From assembly GCA_945952425.1 (NCBI GenBank), contig CAMFIX010000050.1:1-11357 (forward strand): DNA of 11,357 nt, in the 5' to 3' direction. Shown here piece after piece: positions 6,812-11,357 of this stretch (positions are counted from its first letter, which is position 1; each line of letters opens with the position of its first letter). The position numbers and the translations under genes are program-made. The notes beneath the pieces were generated by a model. That model worked only from the letters and a program-made list of their open reading frames with translations. It ran no database searches and had not been told where the DNA came from. Source of the stretch: an uncultured Pseudorhodobacter sp. Lineage in GTDB: Bacteria > Pseudomonadota > Alphaproteobacteria > Rhodobacterales > Rhodobacteraceae.

Positions 6812-6841
6812 TGCTAGATTGTGCGAAAAAGGGGTAAGGGG
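6812..6841 (+). promoter_or_regulatory. Extended -10 element and ribosome binding site of the GMC gene
   Basis: TGCTAGATT (6812-6820) resembles an extended -10 element; no good -35 sits 17 bp upstream. AAAGGGG (6828-6834), 7 nt before the ATG at 6842, is a strong Shine-Dalgarno sequence. It lies downstream of the in-frame GTG at 6821 and so decides the start in favour of 6842. Confidence 0.45.
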
Positions 6842-8425
6842 ATGGATGTAGATTACATCATCGTGGGGGCGGGCTCTTCGGGCTCGGTCCTGGCCAGCCG
6901 GTTGAGCGAAGGCGCGCGCGTCGTGGTGCTGGAGGCGGGGGGGAGCGATCTTCTGCCCTATGTCCAGCTGCCCCTGGGCTATGGCAAGCTGTTCTATGAC
7001 CCGGCGGTCAACTGGATGTATGCGACCGAGCCCGATCCGGGGCTGGCGGGCAATCGCGACCACTGGCCGCGGGGGAAGCTCCTGGGCGGGTCGTCCTCGA
7101 TCAACGCGATGGTCTATATCCGCGGGCACAAGGCGGATTACGATGAATGGGGCGCGGCGGCGCCGGGTTGGGGCTGGGGCGACGTGCTGCCCGCCTTCCG
7201 CGCGATGGAGGACAACGAGGCGGGGGCGGACGACTTCCGCGGCAAGGGCGGGCCGCTCTTCATCAGCCGCAACCGGAAGGGGCTGCACTGGCTGGTCGAG
7301 GATTACATCGCGGCCTGCGGCGAGGCCGGGCTGGCCTATAACCCCGACTTCAACGGGGCAGAGCAAGAGGGCGCGGGCACCTACCAGATGACCATCAAGG
7401 GCGGCCGCAGGAACTCGGCCGCGCGGGCCTTTCTGCGGCCGGCGATGAAGCGCTGTCAGGTCATCACCCGGGCGCAGGTCACGCGGGTGATCTTCGAGGG
7501 CAAGCGGGCGGTGGGGGTCGAATATCTCCGCGACGGGGAGTTGCAGACCCTGCGCGCGCGGGAGGTCATCCTGTCGGGCGGCGCCATCAACACGCCGCAG
7601 CTGTTGCAGCTGTCGGGGATCGGGCCCGCAGAGGTGCTTTCCCGCGCCGGTATCCCGGTGCTGGTCGACAACCCGCATGTCGGGCGGAACCTCTCCGATC
7701 ACCAGGGGATCAACTACACCTGGGAGATGAAGGTCGCGACCTATAACGGCATCCTGCGGCCGTGGTGGGGCAAGGCCTTCGTCGGGCTGCAATATCTGCT
7801 GACGCGGGGCGGGCCCCTGGCCAAGTCGATCAACCACGGCGGCGGGTTCTTCCGCACCTCGGCCGACGAGCCGCGGCCGAACATGCAGCTCTATTTCCAG
7901 GCCTTCTCCACCCTGATCCCCCGGAATGGAGAGCGCCCCCTGCTGACGCCCGACCCGTTCCAGGGCGTGTCCATCGGCCTGTCGAACTGCCGCCCGACCT
8001 CACGCGGGACGATCGAAATCGCCTCGCCCGACCCAATGCGCCACCCGAAGATCACCGCCAACGCCTTTTCGACCGAAAAGGACGTGGCCGAGATGCTTCT
8101 GGCCGTCAAATACCTGCGCACCATCGCGGCACAGCCGAGCTTTGCCCGCTGGGTGAAACAGGAATTGCGGCCGGGGCCAGAGGTTCAGTCCGACGAGGCG
8201 ATGATCCAGGATTTCCGCGAACGCTCCGGCACGGTCTATCACCCCTCTTGCACGGCCCGCATGGGGCGCGAGGGCGAGTCGGTCGTGGACGAACACCTGC
8301 GGGTGCGCGGCGTGGAGGGCCTGAGGGTCTGCGACGCCTCGGCCTTCCCCAACCTGATCGCGGGCAATACCAACGCCCCCGCCCTGCTGATGGGTTGGCG
8401 GGGGGCCGAGGTCATCCGAGGCTGA
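6842..8425 (+). CDS. GMC family FAD-dependent oxidoreductase (choline dehydrogenase-like)
   Basis: This 527-residue cytoplasmic flavoenzyme is of the glucose-methanol-choline family, which oxidises alcohols, sugars or polyols. Visible features are the FAD Rossmann motif GAGSSG at residues 9-14 with the ribose-binding E31, GMC signature 1 (about 78-101, LLGGSSSINAMVYIRG), signature 2 (about 246-260, GGAINTPQLLQLSGIG), and the C-terminal catalytic pair H467 in YHPSC and N511 in GNTNAP. Length matches the family. It resembles BetA at motif level, but no betaine genes (betB, betI, betT) are near, so a choline role is not supported. Neighbouring sugar-type transporters and alpha-glucosidase favour a sugar or polyol substrate, by inference only. 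It is divergent from the MFS pair over 151 bp, and its 3' end overlaps the convergent alpha-glucosidase by 14 bp. Confidence 0.93.
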   Translation: MDVDYIIVGAGSSGSVLASRLSEGARVVVLEAGGSDLLPYVQLPLGYGKLFYDPAVNWMYATEPDPGLAGNRDHWPRGKLLGGSSSINAMVYIRGHKADYDEWGAAAPGWGWGDVLPAFRAMEDNEAGADDFRGKGGPLFISRNRKGLHWLVEDYIAACGEAGLAYNPDFNGAEQEGAGTYQMTIKGGRRNSAARAFLRPAMKRCQVITRAQVTRVIFEGKRAVGVEYLRDGELQTLRAREVILSGGAINTPQLLQLSGIGPAEVLSRAGIPVLVDNPHVGRNLSDHQGINYTWEMKVATYNGILRPWWGKAFVGLQYLLTRGGPLAKSINHGGGFFRTSADEPRPNMQLYFQAFSTLIPRNGERPLLTPDPFQGVSIGLSNCRPTSRGTIEIASPDPMRHPKITANAFSTEKDVAEMLLAVKYLRTIAAQPSFARWVKQELRPGPEVQSDEAMIQDFRERSGTVYHPSCTARMGREGESVVDEHLRVRGVEGLRVCDASAFPNLIAGNTNAPALLMGWRGAEVIRG

Positions 8426-10010
8426 CGGCCCCGGTGACGGCCAGGAACACCGCCGCATTGGGCGCCAGCTGCAGCTGGCCGCCCTGCAGCACGCCCCCCA
8501 TCGAGGGCCCGACCGGGGCGCCCGCGCCCTCGACGCTCAGGCTCCGCGCCTCGGGCGAGAGGTTGAAGACGCAAAGCAGATCGCCCCGCGTGAAGGCCAG
8601 GATCGGCTCGGGCGTATCGAGGAAGACGGTCGGCGCCGCCTTCAGCGCGGCAGAGCCCTTCCGGAAGGCCATCATCGCGCGGTAATGCTCCAGCACCGAG
8701 CCTTGCGCGCCGCGCTGGCTGGCGACATTGCGCGCCAGCTGCGGCGCCTTGACCGGCAGCCAGGGCTTGCCCGTCGTGAAGCCTCCGTTGGGCGAGTCGT
8801 CCCAGACCATCGGCGTGCGGGTCGGATCGCGGCCGATGGGCTCGGGCCAGAAGTTGATGCCCTGCGGGTCGGTCAGCTCTTCCAGCGCCAGTTCGGTGTC
8901 GGTCTGGCCGATCTCTTCGCCCTCCCACAGGCAGATCGAGCCCTGGAAGGACAGCAAAAGCGACCCCGCCTGTTTCGCCAAGGCGTCCTGGCTGATACCA
9001 TGCTTGGCCCAGCGGGTGGCATGGCGCACCACGTCGTGGTTGGAAAACGCCCACATCGGCCAGCCATCCGGCGCATCGCGGAAGAAATCGCCGATGCGGG
9101 TGCGGAAGAACTCGGCCGAATAGTCATAGCCCATCATCTCGAAGGAATAGCACTGATGCAGCCGCCCCGGCGCGGTATATTCGCCCATCATACGAATGGC
9201 ATGGTGGCTTTCCCCCATCTCGCCCACCGAAGAGCGGTCGGGATAGTCGTCGAGGACGCGCCGGATGCGCTCCATCCATAGCAGGTTCTCCGGCTGGTTC
9301 TTGGAAAACAGGTGGTATTGCATGCCGTAGGGGTTCCCCTCCGGCTCTTTCTTGACCCGGTAATCGGCCGCATCGTCGCGCAGCAAAGCGTCCTTGTAGA
9401 AGTAATTCACCGTGTCGAAGCGGAACCCGTCCACGCCCCGGTCGAGCCAGAAGCGCAACACGCCCTCCATGTAATCGACCACGGCGGGGTTGCGGAAATT
9501 CCACTCCGGCTGCTCGACCAGGAAAGAGTGCATGTAATACTGCTTGCGCCGCGCATCCCATGCCCAAGCGGGGCCGCCAAAGACGGAAAGCCAGTTGTTC
9601 GGCGGCGTCCCGTCGTGGCGGGGGTCTTCCCAGATGAACCAGTCGGCCTTGGGATTGGTGCGGTCCTTGCGGCTTTCGGCAAAGAACGGGTGCTTGTCCG
9701 AACAGTGGTTCAGCACCTGGTCGATGATGACCTTCAACCCCAGCCGATGCGCCTCGGCGACCAGGGCGTCGAAATCCTCCAAGGAGCCGAAGACCGGGTC
9801 GACGTTCATATAGTCGCTGACGTCGTACCCCATGTCCTTCATCGGGCTGGCGAAGATCGGCGAGAGCCAGACCGCGTCGCAGCCGAGATCGGCGATATGC
9901 CCCAGCCTGCGGGTGATGCCCTTCAGGTCGCCCACCCCATCGCCATTGTCATCCTGAAAGCTCCGCGGATAGACCTGATAGGTCACCGAACCCCGCCACC
10001 ATTCCGCCAT
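8412..10010 (-). CDS. aglA: Alpha-glucosidase, glycoside hydrolase family 13
   Basis: This 532-residue cytoplasmic enzyme is of the oligo-1,6-glucosidase/alpha-glucosidase type, hydrolysing alpha-linked glucosides such as maltose, isomaltose or sucrose-like sugars. The start MAEWWRGSVTYQVYPRSF leads straight into the (beta/alpha)8 barrel. The GH13 conserved regions are clear: DQVLNH (97-102), GFRFD with nucleophile D199, GEMG with acid/base E264, and FSNHD (322-326) with the transition-state aspartate D326. I chose ATG 10010 because GGGAGG lies upstream at ideal spacing. An in-frame ATG near 10040 falls on the predicted -10 box, and longer versions give non-family sequence. In other alphaproteobacteria aglA sits with ABC genes aglEFGK and the LacI-type regulator aglR. 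Here it stands alone, although a LacI-type site is present. The exact sugar specificity is not readable. Confidence 0.95.
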   Translation of the reverse strand: MAEWWRGSVTYQVYPRSFQDDNGDGVGDLKGITRRLGHIADLGCDAVWLSPIFASPMKDMGYDVSDYMNVDPVFGSLEDFDALVAEAHRLGLKVIIDQVLNHCSDKHPFFAESRKDRTNPKADWFIWEDPRHDGTPPNNWLSVFGGPAWAWDARRKQYYMHSFLVEQPEWNFRNPAVVDYMEGVLRFWLDRGVDGFRFDTVNYFYKDALLRDDAADYRVKKEPEGNPYGMQYHLFSKNQPENLLWMERIRRVLDDYPDRSSVGEMGESHHAIRMMGEYTAPGRLHQCYSFEMMGYDYSAEFFRTRIGDFFRDAPDGWPMWAFSNHDVVRHATRWAKHGISQDALAKQAGSLLLSFQGSICLWEGEEIGQTDTELALEELTDPQGINFWPEPIGRDPTRTPMVWDDSPNGGFTTGKPWLPVKAPQLARNVASQRGAQGSVLEHYRAMMAFRKGSAALKAAPTVFLDTPEPILAFTRGDLLCVFNLSPEARSLSVEGAGAPVGPSMGGVLQGGQLQLAPNAAVFLAVTGAVSLG

Positions 10011-10035
10011 CGCAAGCCCTCCCAGATTCGCCGCC

Positions 10036-10063
10036 AGCATAGCCAAGCCCCGGGCGCCTTCAA
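10036..10063 (-). promoter_or_regulatory. Promoter of the alpha-glucosidase gene
   Basis: On the minus strand TTGAAG (10063-10058), a 16-bp spacer and TATGCT (10041-10036) form a good sigma-70 promoter. Its predicted start is near 10029, giving a leader of about 19 nt with the ribosome binding site GGGAGG. The -35 overlaps the LacI-type half-site at 10060-10073. Confidence 0.55.
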
Positions 10064-10073
10064 ACCGTTTTGA
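10060..10073. promoter_or_regulatory. LacI-type operator, imperfect palindrome
   Basis: TCAAACCGTTTTGA is a 14-bp palindrome with a central CG and one mismatched pair out of seven. It shares nine of ten core positions with the palindrome at 6709-6722 (AAAnCGTTTT). It overlaps the -35 of the alpha-glucosidase promoter, so binding would block polymerase. The divergent GH25 gene starts 52 bp away and could also be affected. Confidence 0.55.
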
Positions 10074-10098
10074 TCGCGGGGCGCAGGGGGGTGACGCA

Positions 10099-10114
10099 GG
10101 CCGACGCTTCGGCC
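10099..10114 (+). other. Leader hairpin before the GH25 gene
   Basis: GGCCGA and TCGGCC form a perfect 6-bp stem around CGCT, 11 nt before the GH25 start codon. It could limit ribosome access. In such GC-rich DNA a hairpin of this size may also arise by chance. Confidence 0.3.
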
Positions 10115-10125
10115 AGACTGGGCGC

Positions 10126-10902
10126 ATGAAACGCGCGCTCTTGATTCTGCTCATTGCCCTGGCTGCCTGTGCCCCCCGCCCGCGGGCCACGACCCACGAG
10201 ACCCCGGCCTTCCCCGTCATCGCGCCGAATTTCGGCGACAGCCGGCCGGTGGACTGGCCCGCGGGCCAGGCGCCGCAGCGCCATCCGGTGCATGGCATCG
10301 ACGTCTCGGTCTGGCAGGGGGCCATCGACTGGCCCACGGCCCGGGCGAGCGGGGTGAACTTCGCCTTCCTGAAGGCGACCGAGGGCGGCGACCGTTTCGA
10401 CGCCGGTTTCACCCAGAACTGGGCGGCGGCGCGGGCGGCGGGCGTGCCGCGCGGCGCCTACCACTTCTTTTACCACTGCCGCCCCGCGATCGAGCAGGCG
10501 CGCTGGTTCATCGCTCATGTCCCGAACGACCCAGCCGCGCTTCCCCCCGTGCTGGATATGGAGTGGAACGCCCATTCCCCCACCTGCCCGGGCCGCCGCC
10601 CCGCCGCCGAGGTCCGGCGCGAGGCGCGGATCTTCCTCGACGCCATCACCCGCGCCTATGGCAAGCGGCCGGTGCTTTACACCACCGTGGATTTCTACGC
10701 CGACAACGACCTCTGGCAGCTGAAAGGCGTGGACTTCTGGCTGCGCTCCACCGCCAAGCACCCCTCCGACAGTTTCCCGGGGCAGCATTGGCTGATCTGG
10801 CAATATACCGCCACGGGCCAGGTGCCCGGCATCGCGGGGCCGGTGGACCTGAACGCCTTCGCGGGCTCTCGCGCCAGCTTCGCCGCCTGGGTGGCGCGCT
10901 GA
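10126..10902 (+). CDS. GH25 (lysozyme/muramidase family) lipoprotein
   Basis: This 258-residue protein has a lipoprotein signal peptide: basic MKR, hydrophobic residues 4-14 and lipobox LAAC with C15. There is no aspartate after the cysteine, so sorting to the outer membrane is expected. A proline-rich linker to about residue 55 precedes a glycoside hydrolase 25 domain. Its hallmarks are GIDVSVWQG with D59, LDMEWN with D144 and E146, WQYT, and PVDLNAF with D241, the positions of the acidic active-site cluster of this family. GH25 enzymes cleave the N-acetylmuramic acid to N-acetylglucosamine bond of peptidoglycan. Cysteines C118 and C154 could pair in the periplasm. No phage genes (holin, tail) lie nearby, so a housekeeping cell-wall role is more likely than prophage lysis. 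It diverges from aglA. The start has only a weak ribosome binding site (GGG). Confidence 0.9.
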   Translation: MKRALLILLIALAACAPRPRATTHETPAFPVIAPNFGDSRPVDWPAGQAPQRHPVHGIDVSVWQGAIDWPTARASGVNFAFLKATEGGDRFDAGFTQNWAAARAAGVPRGAYHFFYHCRPAIEQARWFIAHVPNDPAALPPVLDMEWNAHSPTCPGRRPAAEVRREARIFLDAITRAYGKRPVLYTTVDFYADNDLWQLKGVDFWLRSTAKHPSDSFPGQHWLIWQYTATGQVPGIAGPVDLNAFAGSRASFAAWVAR

Positions 10903-10945
10903 TTTAACGCCGATTTACGCTTCTTTCACTTCGGTTTCACAGCGC
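10902..10945 (+). repeat. Four phased 11-bp direct repeats
   Basis: Starting on the last base of the GH25 stop, four consecutive 11-bp units begin ATTTAA, ATTTAC, TTTCAC and TTTCAC, with consensus WTTYAM followed by 5 variable bases. Spacing of one helical turn is the pattern of tandem sites for OmpR/PhoB-family response regulators. Within it TTAA-N7-TTAC is one base from a CtrA-type site. The array ends 65 bp before the next start codon. Confidence 0.45.
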
Positions 10946-11010
10946 CCCGGGGCAGTCTTGTGGCGTGGCCCGGCCCCCACCGGGACACGGATTTGAAACC
11001 GGAGATTTCC

Positions 11011-11253
11011 ATGACCCGTTTCGTGATCGACCTGGGCGATGTTCCGCTCTCGAAGGAGGCCTCGGCGGCCTTGAATGCCGATCTGCAGAAGGTGGCCCTG
11101 ACGCATATCGCCGGGCTGCAACTGGACAAGCCCTGGGTGGTGAGGTTCCCCCGCGACTGGTGGGGCTTCATCCTGCGCAAGGACTTCGAGGCGATGCTCG
11201 AAGGCCAGAAGGCCCTGGAAAGGGGCATCCTGCAAAGCGCGGGGCGGATGTGA
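11011..11253 (+). CDS. Small uncharacterised protein, 80 residues
   Basis: I do not recognise this protein. The ATG at 11011 is favoured by GGAG at 11001-11004 with 6-nt spacing; a longer in-frame version from 10960 would lack a ribosome binding site. The sequence has no signal peptide or membrane helix. It starts with a beta-like stretch (TRFVIDLGDVPL), then a probable amphipathic helix (about residues 13-33), an aromatic patch RFPRDWWGFIL at about 45-55, and a second helix rich in E, K and Q. The composition is that of a soluble alpha/beta domain. Codon and GC usage match the neighbours. The reading frame is supported by the ribosome binding site, a tandem TGA TGA stop and a following hairpin. 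It may be controlled through the phased repeats upstream. No function is proposed. Confidence 0.7.
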   Translation: MTRFVIDLGDVPLSKEASAALNADLQKVALTHIAGLQLDKPWVVRFPRDWWGFILRKDFEAMLEGQKALERGILQSAGRM

Positions 11254-11258
11254 TGACC

Positions 11259-11285
11259 CGGGGCGGCGAGAGCCTTGCCGCCCCG
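11259..11285 (+). terminator. Hairpin after the small protein gene
   Basis: A perfect 9-bp stem, CGGGGCGGC (11259-11267) with GCCGCCCCG (11277-11285), encloses a 9-nt loop, starting 5 nt after the stop codon. No T-run follows, so it is a GC-type terminator or 3'-stabilising structure rather than a textbook intrinsic terminator. Confidence 0.55.
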
Positions 11286-11312
11286 ACCCTGGCCTGCCCC
11301 TCGGCCCCGGCC

Positions 11313-11357
11313 CTGTCTCTTATACACATCTGACGCTGCCGACGATATGCAGTGTGT
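11313..11357 (+). other. Illumina Nextera adapter (sequencing artefact, not genomic)
   Basis: Bases 11313-11331 are CTGTCTCTTATACACATCT, the reverse complement of the Tn5 mosaic end used in Nextera libraries. They are followed by GACGCTGCCGACGA (11332-11345), the Nextera i5-side adapter. Next come 8 bases, TATGCAGT, whose reverse complement ACTGCATA I recall as the S506/N506 index, and GTGT, the start of the constant i5 region. The stretch should be trimmed. Peptides read through it (for example ending LSLIHI, or beginning MYKRQ on the other strand) are not real. Confidence 0.98.

Noticed and set aside
6821..6841. GTG start 7 codons upstream for the GMC gene
   Set aside because: The strong Shine-Dalgarno sequence lies within this extension and serves the ATG at 6842, which starts at the usual N-terminus before the FAD motif.
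6089..7837. Long minus-strand open frame of 582 codons
   Set aside because: It is antisense to the GMC gene and an alternative frame of the MFS gene, with the low-complexity R/G/A/P composition typical of GC-rich shadows.
8464..8479. Perfect 16-bp palindrome GCCAGCTGCAGCTGGC
   Set aside because: It lies inside the aglA coding sequence and is explained by the codons of a QLQLA repeat; a role as terminator for the GMC transcript is possible but unsupported.
10011..10412. N-terminal extension of the alpha-glucosidase to 10412
   Set aside because: It is antisense to the GH25 gene, crosses the predicted promoter of aglA, and the ribosome binding site supports ATG 10010.
10926..11327. Minus-strand open frame of 133 codons beginning MYKRQ
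   Set aside because: Its start lies inside the Nextera adapter (MYKRQ is the translated mosaic end) and the rest is the antisense of the 80-residue gene.
10965..11333. Plus-strand open frame ending in LSLIHI
   Set aside because: It is out of frame with the small gene that has a ribosome binding site, and it ends in adapter sequence.
1..11357. tRNA, rRNA, CRISPR array, insertion sequence, toxin-antitoxin or defence system
   Set aside because: No cloverleaf, regular spacer-repeat pattern, transposase, integrase or defence-type domain was seen; the window is mostly ordinary metabolic and transport genes.

Overview
The window is about 11.3 kb of very GC-rich, densely packed bacterial DNA. Gene content, the divergent hemE/hemC pair, the LacI-type operators and the 3'-end repeat style suggest an alphaproteobacterium of the Rhodobacteraceae (Rhodobacter/Paracoccus-like). 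No marker gene fixes the genus, so this is an inference. The last 45 bases are not genomic: they are Illumina Nextera adapter, so genuine sequence ends at about 11312 and the window runs to a contig end.

Bases 1-4166 form a tetrapyrrole block. It holds the 3' part of hemF (coproporphyrinogen III oxidase), overlapped by cobS (last step of cobalamin assembly). Converging on cobS from the minus strand is an EamA-type membrane transporter whose GTG start overlaps the stop of hemE (uroporphyrinogen decarboxylase). Divergent from hemE is hemC (porphobilinogen deaminase). HemC makes hydroxymethylbilane, HemE decarboxylates uroporphyrinogen III and HemF oxidises coproporphyrinogen III. The branch to B12 leaves at uroporphyrinogen III, so cobS is a logical neighbour.

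The 153-bp gap at 4167-4319, between convergent hemC and an MFS gene, carries a double hairpin and two copies of one AT-rich 3'-end motif, each pointing away from its own gene.

Bases 4320-10010 look like a carbon-source region. Two overlapping, distantly paralogous MFS transporters on the minus strand resemble the sugar-efflux (SET) group. A GMC flavin oxidoreductase diverges from them, and a GH13 alpha-glucosidase (aglA-like) converges on the oxidoreductase. A perfect 14-bp LacI-type palindrome sits at the MFS promoter. A closely similar imperfect one overlaps the -35 of the alpha-glucosidase promoter, suggesting one sugar-responsive repressor, not encoded here, for both.

Bases 10126-11285 hold a GH25 lysozyme-family lipoprotein, a set of four phased 11-bp direct repeats, and an unrecognised 80-residue protein followed by a hairpin. 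I found no tRNA, rRNA, CRISPR array, insertion sequence or prophage module. I see no clearly new multi-gene system; the most notable items are the regulatory and 3'-end signals and the adapter artefact.
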